Positions 1 to 8,803 are shown, counted from the first letter of the stretch. The stretch: 64,000 nucleotides of DNA from Pleurocapsa sp. PCC 7319 (GCF_000332195.1 NZ_KB235922.1:5925322-5989321); one strand, 5' to 3'. Program-made: numbers and translations. The notes: generated from the sequence alone by a model not told the origin.

Positions 1-1
1 T

Positions 2-1444
2 TGTATCTCTCTAGAGCTTAAAACCCACGCCCTGCCCTATCGTCCTCAATGCCCTACCTGTGGCAATCCGAAACTACTGCACCAACGGGGCTTTGAACCG
101 ATTCAACTTCGTTCTCGCCTCAAGCAATTTACTAGTGATGGCGGTCATCGGGCTGTAACCCCCAGCCAAACCGTAGAGAAGCATCGACATTTAATTAGCC
201 CAATTTCGGGAGTTGTAACCGAGTTGGTGCGAATTTCTGACCCTAGCAATCCGTTGGTGCATACCTATCGAGCCAGTCATAGCTTTGGTAATGCTACTTC
301 CCTAAAGGGTTTGCGTCATGCTCTACGCTATAAAAGTTCTGGTAAAGGAAAAAGCGATCGCCAGTCCCAAGCCAGTGGTTTTTGCGAGGCAGTAGAACGC
401 TATTCTGGTATCTATCAGGGAGATGAGCCTCGGATTCGGGCAACCCTAGCCGAGTTAGAGGGAGCAATACATCCCGAACAATGTTTGCTGTTTAGCGATC
501 GCCAGTACGCCAACCGCGAGATTTTAAATCAACAAAAGACCGTCGCTCACGACTGGATACCCCAACGGTTCGATCCGACTCAGGCGATCGACTGGACACC
601 AGTATGGTCGCTGACAGAACAGGTTCACAAGTACTTACCTACCGCTTTTTGTTATTATGCCTATCCCTTACCTAAAGACCATCGTTTCTGCAAAGCCGAC
701 TCTAACGGTAATGCTGCTGGCAATACTTTAGAAGAAGCAATTTTACAAGGATTTCTGGAACTGGTAGAACGGGATAGCGTAGGTTTATGGTGGTACAACC
801 GTCTACAGCGACCCCAGGTAAATTTGGCTAGCTTTGACGAGCCATACTTTTTACAACTACAAGAATTTTATCGGCAAAACAACCGCGAACTTTGGGTATT
901 AGATGTAACTGCCGATTTAGGGATTCCTGCCGTTACTGCCTTGTCTCGCCGTACCGATGGCAACACAGAGCGAATTATTGCTGGGTTTGGTTGCCACCTC
1001 GATCCTAAAATTGCTATTTTACGAGCCTTGACTGAAGTAAACCAACTCGGTCTAGAGTTAGACAAAATTCCCGCAGAGGAACTAGGGGCAGAATTCAAAC
1101 AGTGGATGCTGAGCGTAACTCTAGAGAATCAGCTCTATCTCGCTCCCGATACCACCGTTCCAGTGAAGACTGCTCAGGATTATCCTCAAAGCTGGAGCAA
1201 TGATATTTATACAGATGTCATGACCTGTATCGAAATTGCTCGGCAAGCGGGGTTAGAAACCCTGGTGCTAGATCAGACGCGACCCGATATTGGTTTGAAC
1301 GTAGTCAAGGTAATCATTCCAGGAATGCGCCACTTTTGGTCGCGGTTTGGTGCAGGGCGACTGTATGACATACCCGTAAAGCTGGGCTGGCGGGATACAC
1401 CATTACCAGAAGCACAAATGAATTCAATTCCGATGCCTTTTTAA
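2..1444 (+). CDS. Cyanobactin YcaO-type cyclodehydratase (PatD/TruD-like), 5' end outside window
   Basis: The frame is open from base 2, so the gene begins upstream; an internal GTG at 224 is not the true start. Near the left edge the translation shows a CPTCG zinc-binding motif, then GGHR and a HLISPISGVV stretch, which together mark the start of the YcaO domain of TOMM cyclodehydratases. Further on come SGKGKSDRQSQASGFCEAVERY and ALTEVNQ-type nucleotide-binding segments, and the protein ends in the Pro-rich tail IPMPF, as expected for the C-terminal PxPxP-like motif needed for catalysis in this family. Known role: ATP-dependent conversion of Cys (sometimes Ser/Thr) in the precursor core to azolines. 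It lies 134 bp upstream of three precursor genes on the same strand, so its substrate is almost certainly encoded next door. The E1-like N-terminal half expected for PatD/TruD cannot be seen here. Confidence 0.9.
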   Translation, partial: CISLELKTHALPYRPQCPTCGNPKLLHQRGFEPIQLRSRLKQFTSDGGHRAVTPSQTVEKHRHLISPISGVVTELVRISDPSNPLVHTYRASHSFGNATSLKGLRHALRYKSSGKGKSDRQSQASGFCEAVERYSGIYQGDEPRIRATLAELEGAIHPEQCLLFSDRQYANREILNQQKTVAHDWIPQRFDPTQAIDWTPVWSLTEQVHKYLPTAFCYYAYPLPKDHRFCKADSNGNAAGNTLEEAILQGFLELVERDSVGLWWYNRLQRPQVNLASFDEPYFLQLQEFYRQNNRELWVLDVTADLGIPAVTALSRRTDGNTERIIAGFGCHLDPKIAILRALTEVNQLGLELDKIPAEELGAEFKQWMLSVTLENQLYLAPDTTVPVKTAQDYPQSWSNDIYTDVMTCIEIARQAGLETLVLDQTRPDIGLNVVKVIIPGMRHFWSRFGAGRLYDIPVKLGWRDTPLPEAQMNSIPMPF

Positions 1445-1578
1445 CGAACGGTTTTTGCAGCCACTTTATATACGCTTCAAATAATGCTGCTGACAAGCTT
1501 CTTCCCAAATAAGAAGGAGAGGTTAGACCCACCTATAAGCGGTCAGATTAAACTAACACTCTCTTTGGAGAAAATTTT

Positions 1579-1776
1579 ATGGATAAGAAAAACATCATCC
1601 CCCAACAGGCACAGCCCGTACAACGATCTACTCAGGGAACTAAAGCCGACTTACTCGCTGAATTAACTGAAGAAAACCTCGGCACTGTAGCTGGAGCAAC
1701 TGCTTCTATGGTGACAGATAAAGTCTCAATGGCTTGCTATTGTGCTTGTTCCTATGACGGTGATGAAGCGGAATAG
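1579..1776 (+). CDS. Cyanobactin precursor peptide 1 (PatE-like)
   Basis: This 65-residue peptide begins MDKKNIIPQQAQPV, very close to the MxKKNIxPQxxQPV leader start of PatE and trichamide precursors. Residues in the LLAELTEENLG stretch match the leader recognition helix (LAELSEEAL in PatE). A GATAS segment sits where PatE has its N-terminal protease site (GLEAS). The predicted core is MVTDKVSMACYCAC, followed by the macrocyclase recognition tail SYDGDEAE, which is nearly the trichamide tail SYDGDDE. The core ends in Cys, which would become the C-terminal azoline needed by PatG-type macrocyclases, and has three Cys in CYCAC spacing. A GGAG Shine-Dalgarno (TTTGGAGAAAATTTT) precedes the ATG. 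Product structure is inferred only. Confidence 0.93.
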   Translation: MDKKNIIPQQAQPVQRSTQGTKADLLAELTEENLGTVAGATASMVTDKVSMACYCACSYDGDEAE

Positions 1777-1801
1777 CTGTTAGTGCTACGTTTCATGAAA
1801 T

Positions 1802-1846
1802 CAGAGAAAGCCCCAATTTTAACTGTTAAAAGACGGGGTATCTCTG
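1802..1846 (+). promoter_or_regulatory. Long hairpin between precursor genes 1 and 2
   Basis: Three nested complementary blocks are visible: CAGAGA with TCTCTG, CCCC with GGGG, and a perfect TTTTAAC-T-GTTAAAA centre. There is no U-tract after it, so it looks more like an RNA-processing or stability hairpin than a simple terminator; partial attenuation is possible. Confidence 0.6.
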
Positions 1847-1980
1847 GCAAATAATGTAGAACTTAAAGCTCGATTATATACGGTAGCCAAGTTGTTTGGG
1901 TAACATCCATTCGCTTAGAGCAAACCCGATGTTAGTCAAATATCTGGCTTCCGCGATCGGCTCAAACAAAGGAAAAACTC

Positions 1981-2175
1981 ATGGATAAGAAAAACATCAT
2001 TCCCCAACAGGCACAGCCCGTACAACGATCTACTCAGGGAACTAAAGCCGACTTACTCGCTGAATTAACTGAAGAAAACCTCGGCACTGTAGCTGGAGCA
2101 ACTGCTTCTATGGTGACAGATAAAGTCTCAACGGCTTGCTATTGTGCTTGTTCCTATGACGGAGATGAAGCGTAA
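1981..2175 (+). CDS. Cyanobactin precursor peptide 2 (PatE-like)
   Basis: Leader identical to precursor 1; the predicted core MVTDKVSTACYCAC differs by a single residue (Met8 to Thr). The tail is SYDGDEA and is one residue shorter because the final GAA codon of copies 1 and 3 has become TAA here, immediately followed by the TAG used by the other copies. The ATG is exactly 402 bp after that of precursor 1. GGAAAAACTC precedes the start, a weaker ribosome site than that of copy 1 and shared with copy 3. A Ser/Thr to azoline change at the new Thr is possible but cannot be judged from sequence. Confidence 0.92.
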   Translation: MDKKNIIPQQAQPVQRSTQGTKADLLAELTEENLGTVAGATASMVTDKVSTACYCACSYDGDEA

Positions 2176-2203
2176 TAGCTGTTACTGTTTCGTTTGACGA
2201 AAT

Positions 2204-2248
2204 CAGAGAAAGCCCCAATTTTAACTGTTAAAAGGCGGGGTATCTCTG
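2204..2248 (+). promoter_or_regulatory. Long hairpin between precursor genes 2 and 3 (second copy)
   Basis: Same three paired blocks as the hairpin at 1802-1846 (CAGAGA/TCTCTG, CCCC/GGGG, TTTTAAC/GTTAAAA). A difference (AAAGGC in place of AAAGAC) falls in an unpaired position, so stem pairing is kept. No equivalent exists after precursor 3. Confidence 0.58.
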
Positions 2249-2382
2249 ACCAATAATGTAGAACTTAAAGCTCGATTATATACGGTAGCCAAGTTGTTTG
2301 GGTAATATCCAATTCCTTAGGGCAAACCCGATGTTACTCAAATATCTGGCTTTTCTAATCGGCTCAAACAAAGGAAAAACTC

Positions 2383-2580
2383 ATGGATAAGAAAAACATC
2401 ATTCCCCAACAGGCACAGCCTGTAGTGAGGGTAACTCAGGGAACAAAAGCCGACTTACTAGCTGAGTTGACCGAAGAAAATCTCGGCACTACAGTTGGAG
2501 CGACTGCTTCACTAGTTACAAATAACGTAACCTTAGCTTGCTATTGTGCTTGTTCCTATGACGGAGATGAAGCGGAATAG
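2383..2580 (+). CDS. Cyanobactin precursor peptide 3 (PatE-like), diverged core
   Basis: Same leader start and LLAELTEENLG recognition segment, but with changes in the linker (QPVVRVTQ instead of QPVQRSTQ; GTTVGATAS instead of GTVAGATAS). The predicted core LVTNNVTLACYCAC differs from copy 1 at positions 1, 4, 5, 7 and 8, while V2, T3, V6 and the ACYCAC end are invariant. The tail SYDGDEAE is unchanged. This is the usual cyanobactin pattern of conserved leader and recognition sites with a varying core, and it suggests that ACYCAC is structurally essential. ATG lies 402 bp after that of copy 2 with the same upstream GGAAAAACTC. Confidence 0.92.
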   Translation: MDKKNIIPQQAQPVVRVTQGTKADLLAELTEENLGTTVGATASLVTNNVTLACYCACSYDGDEAE

Positions 2581-3011
2581 TTAGCTACTGTTTCGTTTGA
2601 TTGATTCCAGGTTATCAAAAAGCTTTTAGCCGTTAGCTATTAGCTATTAGCTATTAGCTATTAGCTTCAATTAAATAGAGTCTTAAACTATACCTGGTAA
2701 CTAAGCAGCAAACTCTTAAGAGTTTACGAAACTGGTGCGTTAGCTAATCACTTTAACGCACCATAAAGGGCTTCGCCCCAGCTATAGGCTATAAACTTCA
2801 ATCAAATCAGCATGGAGTTTTAGATCCCAACTGATTGACGGACAAAGTATAGACGCGCTTGGTATTAACCCCTTTGAGCTTTTTAAGTTTTTGACAAGCG
2901 AAAGAGCATTAATAAGTATCAGCTTGGAGCTTAAGGCTTAGAGCTAAAAGCTTTTGATAAACACTAATGATTTTCAGGTTTTACAAGCAATTTCCAGCGA
3001 GATAGGGCATT
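2581..3011 (+). other. Non-coding gap between precursor 3 and the PatG-like gene
   Basis: No convincing gene. It contains a heptanucleotide tract (2633-2667) and degenerate AGCTTAAGGCTTAGAGCT-type repeats near 2926-2955, a motif family seen again near 38080-38115. Nothing resembling PatF (prenyltransferase-like) fits here. Confidence 0.7.
2633..2667 (+). repeat. Heptanucleotide tandem repeat (TTAGCTA)4 TTAGCTT
   Basis: Four perfect TTAGCTA units plus a fifth ending TTAGCTT. The reverse complement TAGCTAA is the unit of the tract at 45165-45199. This matches the STRR (short tandemly repeated repetitive) class known from cyanobacteria. Confidence 0.9.
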
Positions 3012-6000
3012 ATGCTAGATTACGGCAATTTAGAAGTAGGGACATTAGCGATCGCCATACCAATGGTAGACACAGCAGAATTAAACGCGATCGCGCCTGA
3101 TTGGAGCGAAACTGCGGTTAGTTTATCTCGCTTTGCTTATCAACGCCAATACGATGGTGAAATGGTGCTAGAGTCCCCCCTATCTAAATTCCGCATTAGG
3201 TTGTTGGACTGGCGGGCTAGCGGTTTATTGGCTCTTTTGGCTCAACCCCAGTCAATTGCTACTCTTACCGCCTTTGCGGATTTATCTCCTGAAATTATCC
3301 AACAATTTTTACATCTACTATGGGCGACACAGTTTCTGACTACCGAATCAGAACCGCGTAACGAAGTCATGCCGTCAGGCTTATCGCTTCAGGTTTGGGA
3401 ATTTCATAATCTTCTGTTTCACAGTCGCAGTCGTTCGGGTCGTCACGATTATCCTCTGACTCACGGAGAGCAATTTACCGATTTACTGCCTCAAATTTCA
3501 GCGGTGAAACCACCAATGAGCGATAAAGTCGTCCCTTTACCGCGACCCAATTTAGCAATTATTACTCAAGGAGATTTAACTTTAACCGAGGCGATCGAGA
3601 CGCGACAGTCGATTAGGGAATACGACGATACTCATCCCATAACTTTAGAACAATTAGGTGAACTGCTATATCGTACCGCTCGTGTTAAAGATATTTATCA
3701 ATTAGATGAATCGCAACTAGACTGCGAGCTTACCCATCGTCCTTATCCTAATGGAGGTAGCCTCTACGAACTAGAAATTTACCCCGTGGTGCGTCACTGT
3801 GAAGGACTCGAATCGGGTCTTTATCACTACGACCCCCTCAATCATCAGCTAGAAAAACTTACAGACAACAATGCCCACATTGATTCTTTGATTACTCACG
3901 CATATAAAACTAGTGGCGAACACGATAAGCCTCAAGTGCTGCTGGTAATGACAGCCCGTTTTGAACGACTATTTTGGAAGTATGCCTTTGGAGCTTATGC
4001 CTTAATAGCAAAGCACGTTGGCGTACTGTATCAAAATCTCTATCTGGTAGCCAATAGTATGGGGTTAGCTTCCTGTGGGTTAGGCAATGGGGATAGCGAG
4101 TGCTTTGCCCAAGCCACAGGCTTAGACTATATCCAAGAATCTTCCGTGGGCGAATTTATGTTAGGTTCTCTACCCCGTCGGGATACCACTAAACCCGAAA
4201 CAGAAACTACTGTCACCAAACCTATTGCACTACATCCCCACGACCTCGACGATCGCCTACCAGGACTTGCCAATTTACGCGATCGCACTTTAGGCGATTC
4301 TCGTGTTACAGTGGTAATTCTCGACAGCAATCCCAACAACCAACTGTCTTGCTTTGAGGGGGCTAACCTTTCTAAAGTATTTCCCCATTGGCATGAAGCT
4401 CCAGAGCCTATTTCTGCCGAAGCTTACGCCATTTATCGAGACATTGATAATAGCGACCTCAAAAAAGAGGAAAAGCTGGCAAAAATTAGGGCTGTTCTGC
4501 CTGAAGAGATCATCAATCGGATCAAAGGAGATCATCATGCGTCCCATATCACCAGCACCATAGTGGGTCAGGAAAATACCCCAGCTCCTGGTATCGCTCC
4601 CGATTGTCGCGTTATTAATATCCCGCTCAACACTACAGGTGACAACGAAGAATTTATTTCGGTTCTTAACTTAGCTCGTGGCTTTGAGCTAGGCCTAGAA
4701 TTAGGCGCAAACATCATTCACTGTGCAGCTTGTCGTCCTACCCAAACAGGTGAAGCTCAGGATTTACTAAAACAGGCAATTAAAAAATGTTTAGACAACA
4801 ACATTTTAATAGTTGCGCCAGCGGGGAATAATAAAGGCGAATGCTGGTGTATTCCCGCAGTGCTGCCAGGAGTTTTAGCCGTAGGGGCAATGAAAGATAA
4901 TGGTAAACCGTTTAAGTTTAGTAATTGGGGCGGTAACTACCAACTTGAAGGTATTTTAGCTCCTGGGGAGAAGATTTTAGGGGCGCAACCAGGTACAGAA
5001 GAACCCAAACGGCTAACGGGAACAAGTATGTCTGCACCAGTAATGACGGGTATTATTGCACTGCTGATGAGCTTGAAACTACAACAGGGTAAGCCGATTG
5101 ATGCTGAAGCGATCCGCGCTGCTTTGCTTAACACGGCAATTGTCTGCGATGCTCAAGAGGTTGAAGAACCAGAACGCTGCCTCAATGGTAAGCTCAATCT
5201 CCCTGGAGCAATGAATTTGTTATTTGGGCAACCTTCGGTCAGCATTTCCTTTACAGGCAACAGCGTTACTCGCATTGATGACGGTCATTTTATCGCAGCT
5301 TCTGGTAAAAACGAGGATTTAAATAACGCTCCACCCCTCAATCCCAATTTGCCAGCTACTCCTTATCTACCTTCAAGTGTAAGTGGTTCGGCAGCTCCCA
5401 TTTTATCTAATTCGCCCATTCCAGAAAGTGCTTCGGTTCGAGTAGAACCTGACTCAGCATCCAACCCTCAAGCCCAAATTACACCATCGTCCATCACCGT
5501 AGCCCCATCTGGTGTAACTCCTAGCACCGCTCACAGCGGACAGATCTACGCCCTTGGCACTCTTGGTTATGATTTTGGTAGCGAAGCCCGACGGGATTCT
5601 TTCAAACAACTCATGTCCGCCGTCAATGTGGATAGTCTACTGGTTCCAGCTAATCCCTATGACGCATGCCAAATGGTGGATTATTTAGACCGCAATCCGT
5701 CTGAAAGTCGCTCTTTGATCTGGACTGTAAATATGGATTTAACTCCCATTTACGCCATCGAACCTCAAAATCCTTTCGGAGCGGAAATTTACGAAATACT
5801 TCTAATGCTGCTTGCAGGACAAATAGAGCCAGAAGATAGCGACGAGTTTGTGGAGCGAGTTAGCATTCCCGCCCGTCTTACTTCGCGCACTGTCGAGTTG
5901 TTTTCGGGTCAGGTAGTGCCTGTGATCAAATTACGTAACCTCCGAGGCATCTATGGCTGGAAGGTAAATACCCTGGTAGATGCAGCACTAGCAACAATAG

Positions 6001-6365
6001 TAGAATCAAGCGAGGTAGATGATATACGGCGATCGCTCTTTAGTTTTCTCAATCGAGTCTACTACGACCTGCGTAACTTAGGACAAACTTCCCGCGATCG
6101 CGCTTTAAACTTTGCTGCTACCAATGCTTTTCAAGCTGCCTCTGTATTTGCTCAAGCGATCGCTGAAGGACGGGAGTTAGACACCATCGAAGTGGAAAAA
6201 AGTCCGTATTGTCGTTTACACAGTGATTGTTGGGATGTCAAACTCAAATTTTTCGATCCCGAAAATAGTCGTCGCGCCCGTAAACTATACCGATTCACCA
6301 TTGATGTAGCAGATTGGGTTCCTGTGACTCTAGGTGAAGTGAAATCCTGGTCAATACCCAATTAA
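3012..6365 (+). CDS. PatG-type cyanobactin protein: azoline oxidase fused to subtilisin-like macrocyclase
   Basis: At 1117 residues it has three parts. Residues about 1-400 are a SagB/ThcOx-like nitroreductase (FMN azoline oxidase): ETRQSIREYDD, NGGSLYELEIYPVVR and FWKYAFGAYALIAKHVG are typical. Residues about 425-720 are an S8 protease domain with Asp438 (VVILDS), His509 (HASH) and Ser672 (GTSMSAP). Asp-His and His-Ser spacings of 71 and 163 residues are close to those of PatG, and the long Asp-His interval with helical sequence (AEAYAIYRDID onward) fits the capping insertion that converts this protease to a macrocyclase. A Pro/Ser-rich linker (about 780-835) leads to the conserved PatG C-terminal domain of unknown function. 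Known role: oxidise azolines to azoles, cleave before SYD, and close the ring. Start ATG at 3012; the preceding GGGC is a weak ribosome site. Confidence 0.93.
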   Translation: MLDYGNLEVGTLAIAIPMVDTAELNAIAPDWSETAVSLSRFAYQRQYDGEMVLESPLSKFRIRLLDWRASGLLALLAQPQSIATLTAFADLSPEIIQQFLHLLWATQFLTTESEPRNEVMPSGLSLQVWEFHNLLFHSRSRSGRHDYPLTHGEQFTDLLPQISAVKPPMSDKVVPLPRPNLAIITQGDLTLTEAIETRQSIREYDDTHPITLEQLGELLYRTARVKDIYQLDESQLDCELTHRPYPNGGSLYELEIYPVVRHCEGLESGLYHYDPLNHQLEKLTDNNAHIDSLITHAYKTSGEHDKPQVLLVMTARFERLFWKYAFGAYALIAKHVGVLYQNLYLVANSMGLASCGLGNGDSECFAQATGLDYIQESSVGEFMLGSLPRRDTTKPETETTVTKPIALHPHDLDDRLPGLANLRDRTLGDSRVTVVILDSNPNNQLSCFEGANLSKVFPHWHEAPEPISAEAYAIYRDIDNSDLKKEEKLAKIRAVLPEEIINRIKGDHHASHITSTIVGQENTPAPGIAPDCRVINIPLNTTGDNEEFISVLNLARGFELGLELGANIIHCAACRPTQTGEAQDLLKQAIKKCLDNNILIVAPAGNNKGECWCIPAVLPGVLAVGAMKDNGKPFKFSNWGGNYQLEGILAPGEKILGAQPGTEEPKRLTGTSMSAPVMTGIIALLMSLKLQQGKPIDAEAIRAALLNTAIVCDAQEVEEPERCLNGKLNLPGAMNLLFGQPSVSISFTGNSVTRIDDGHFIAASGKNEDLNNAPPLNPNLPATPYLPSSVSGSAAPILSNSPIPESASVRVEPDSASNPQAQITPSSITVAPSGVTPSTAHSGQIYALGTLGYDFGSEARRDSFKQLMSAVNVDSLLVPANPYDACQMVDYLDRNPSESRSLIWTVNMDLTPIYAIEPQNPFGAEIYEILLMLLAGQIEPEDSDEFVERVSIPARLTSRTVELFSGQVVPVIKLRNLRGIYGWKVNTLVDAALATIVESSEVDDIRRSLFSFLNRVYYDLRNLGQTSRDRALNFAATNAFQAASVFAQAIAEGRELDTIEVEKSPYCRLHSDCWDVKLKFFDPENSRRARKLYRFTIDVADWVPVTLGEVKSWSIPN

Positions 6366-6499
6366 ATAAAATTCTCAAAGAGAAAATTTAATCATGATCT
6401 GAGAAACAATCAAACAATTCTTTGCCAATGCTCTAAAAAAATCCAACTATAGAACAGATATCGATTATTAAAAACATTTAGCTTTTCAGGAATAACACC

Positions 6500-8803
6500 A
6501 TGACTAACAAAAATAAGATTCAAACAGTTGTTAAATTCGACGATACCTTCTATCTCAAAAATAAAAGCGGTCAATACTTAATTGCTGCCGATAATGGACG
6601 CTATTTTTTTCCTCAGTTAGATCGTAGTGGTCAAACAAAGCTACAGCTTAAAGGTAAGACGGGAGAGCTTCAGCACAATGACAATATAAAAATTAGGTCT
6701 TTAGAAACGCAGTTAGGCGATCGCAATATTTTAGGTGCTTTCAGCGATAGTCGTAACTGTTATTACTGGGATGATGGTTACGACGAAGACAAACAAAACT
6801 GGAAGATTACCAACGCGTCTGGCGAAAGAGGTAAGATACGTTATGGAGATGAAGTTTACCTAACTAACGTTCATTACGACAATCAGACTTTAGCTATCGA
6901 TCCCAAGAATCCAGGTTATCTAACTACCGTTAAAAATGCTAAAGAAGTCTGGATTTTAGAAACTACCCAGAAGCAGAGTCCTACTGTAGTATCTAGCACT
7001 CCCAAATCTAGTGTATTTGGTTTGTCAGTAGCATCAGGCGATCCGACACCTACAGGGGTAATCCTTTGGACGAGAATTAATCCTGAAGCTTGTGACGGAA
7101 ATATTACCTTAAAATATGAAGTTTCTCGCCAGAGAGAATTTAAAGAAACCGATATTGTCATTTCAGAAGATATTCCTAACTCAAAATTTGGCAAAGAAAC
7201 CGACTATACGGTCAAGGTAGATTTAGATACAAAGCTAGAGCCAGATCGGACTTATTTTTATCGCTTTATTTATGGTGAAGCAACCAGCCCCATTGGTCGT
7301 TGCAAAACCCTTCCTAGAGAAAATGAGCGAATCGAAAAGCTCCGCCTAGCAGTTATAACCTGTAACGATTACAGCACTGGTTACTTTAACGCTTTTTATC
7401 ATTTAGCAGAAGAAGATGTTGATTTTGTAGTTCATTTGGGGGACTTTGTTTATGAATATTCCCAATATCCTCCTAATTATGGAGAGGTCTACCGTAAAGA
7501 TATTTACTGGGAAGAAGACGATTACGGACAATCTTCTTCAGAAACTCAAAGAGCCACATCATTAGAAAACTTCCAGCAAATTTATCGTACTTATCGTCAA
7601 GATCTTGCGCTTCAGGCTGCGATGGAACAGCATACCTGGATGATAACTTTAGACGATCACGAAGTCGCCGATAACTGGTATTGGGATCGAGAGGCTGAAA
7701 CCATAAGTGTAGATGGACACCCTGTTGCGGAAAAGACAAAAGACGAAAGTCTTGAAAAGAAAAGAAAAGCAAGGGCTAAACTCTATAACAGCGCGATTAA
7801 AGCGTGGATGAATTATGTTCCTGCTCGACTCCAAAAAGCTGACACTAAAGAAGTAGAATCAAGTAACACCCAAGAACCAGAAATACTCGAAGGACTCGAA
7901 CTTCATAAGAACCTAATCTATAGACGGTTCCGCTTTGGCTCATTGGTCGATTTTTTCCTAACCGATAGCCGTAGTTTTAGAAGTAAGCCCGATCTAGACT
8001 CCGACAATCCAAATCCTCAAGCAACTATGTTGGGTAAAAATCAAAAAAAATGGTTGATCGAGGGCGTTAAAAATTCCAATGCTGCCTGGAAGGTGTGGGG
8101 AAATCAAACACTTTTAGCAACTGCATGGTTCAATGCTTGGTATAAGCCCGATTTAATTGACGACTGGCAAGCATACATGGGTGAACGTCGTGAGATTTTG
8201 CAAGCCGTCAAAGACAGTGAAACCAAAAAACACAACACTAATAAAGCAAGTCGTTTTGTGGTCTTTACGGGAGATATGCACACTTCGATGATTTCCTATC
8301 TGAAGACTGATTTTGAAGGAAAAAGAAACAAAATTAACATGGATTATAGCAAACTTGCTGGTGTAGAATTTATGACTCCAGCCTTAACTTCACCAGGAGT
8401 ATCAGAAGGAGCTCGCTCAGAAATAGACAAGTTTGTATCTACTGTGGCAGGTGCTACCGAAATTACCTCTGATATTGCTAAAATTGCTGAAAAATTGCCC
8501 AATTTACCTTTTTTCTCAAATGACAGCAGTGATGATGCTGGTGAAGGAAGTAAATTGCATAAAGCGTCTATAGCAGAGTTGACCAAGCGTTTTAGTCCCC
8601 ATATCGAACACTATGACTCATCAATTAACGGATATGCGATCGCTGAGTTCACACCTTCCGAAATGAGATGGGAAGTATTTGCAATCAACAAGTCAGATTA
8701 TGATGTCGCAGACGATGGTCGCAACATATCCAAAAGAGGAGCGCGTAAGCATCTTGCCAAATCGATGAAATATTATCCAGATACCATCACGCTGGATGAT
8801 TAA
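6500..8803 (+). CDS. PhoD-like alkaline phosphatase/phosphodiesterase with N-terminal beta-trefoil-like domain
   Basis: The protein has 767 residues. Residues about 10-155 form repeated strands of the type FYLKNKSGQYLIAADN, WILETTQ, resembling fascin/ricin-like beta-trefoil repeats. Residues 165 on are PhoD: VASGDPTPTGVILWTRINP, the metal-binding HLGDFVYEY (Asp315), LDDHEVADNWYWD (Asp385, His387), VWGNQTLLA, and TGDMHTS (Asp592, His594). PhoD enzymes hydrolyse phosphate mono- and diesters with Ca/Fe. Unlike classic PhoD there is no Tat signal peptide, so location is unclear. The start ATG follows AGGAATAACACC. The frame continues for 48 codons past the TAA (see 8804-8950). It sits in tandem with the DUF2853 and lipase genes. 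Confidence 0.85.
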   Translation: MTNKNKIQTVVKFDDTFYLKNKSGQYLIAADNGRYFFPQLDRSGQTKLQLKGKTGELQHNDNIKIRSLETQLGDRNILGAFSDSRNCYYWDDGYDEDKQNWKITNASGERGKIRYGDEVYLTNVHYDNQTLAIDPKNPGYLTTVKNAKEVWILETTQKQSPTVVSSTPKSSVFGLSVASGDPTPTGVILWTRINPEACDGNITLKYEVSRQREFKETDIVISEDIPNSKFGKETDYTVKVDLDTKLEPDRTYFYRFIYGEATSPIGRCKTLPRENERIEKLRLAVITCNDYSTGYFNAFYHLAEEDVDFVVHLGDFVYEYSQYPPNYGEVYRKDIYWEEDDYGQSSSETQRATSLENFQQIYRTYRQDLALQAAMEQHTWMITLDDHEVADNWYWDREAETISVDGHPVAEKTKDESLEKKRKARAKLYNSAIKAWMNYVPARLQKADTKEVESSNTQEPEILEGLELHKNLIYRRFRFGSLVDFFLTDSRSFRSKPDLDSDNPNPQATMLGKNQKKWLIEGVKNSNAAWKVWGNQTLLATAWFNAWYKPDLIDDWQAYMGERREILQAVKDSETKKHNTNKASRFVVFTGDMHTSMISYLKTDFEGKRNKINMDYSKLAGVEFMTPALTSPGVSEGARSEIDKFVSTVAGATEITSDIAKIAEKLPNLPFFSNDSSDDAGEGSKLHKASIAELTKRFSPHIEHYDSSINGYAIAEFTPSEMRWEVFAINKSDYDVADDGRNISKRGARKHLAKSMKYYPDTITLDD

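Larger units (their letters stand above)
1579..2580 (+). repeat. Three tandem precursor units with a 402-bp period
   Basis: Start codons at 1579, 1981 and 2383 are exactly 402 bp apart. Intergenic regions 1777-1980 and 2176-2382 are nearly identical, including the segment around GTAGCCAAGTTGTTTGGGTAA and the 3' part ending GGCTCAAACAAAGGAAAAACTC-like just before each ATG. The region upstream of unit 1 and downstream of unit 3 is unrelated, so amplification involved the gene plus its downstream flank. Copies 1 and 2 are the most similar and probably the most recent duplication. Confidence 0.9.

Noticed and set aside
1484-1666. Short plus-strand frame overlapping precursor peptide 1
   Set aside because: Different frame from the clearly conserved PatE-like peptide and lacking any family signal; the precursor frame explains the DNA.
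1579-2580. 402-bp periodic repeats considered as a CRISPR-like or satellite array
   Set aside because: The unit is a full gene plus flank with selected coding differences; far too long for a CRISPR repeat and no spacers.
7473-7834. Two overlapping antisense frames in the PhoD-like gene
   Set aside because: The sense strand carries the conserved metal-binding motifs here; antisense products match nothing I recognise.
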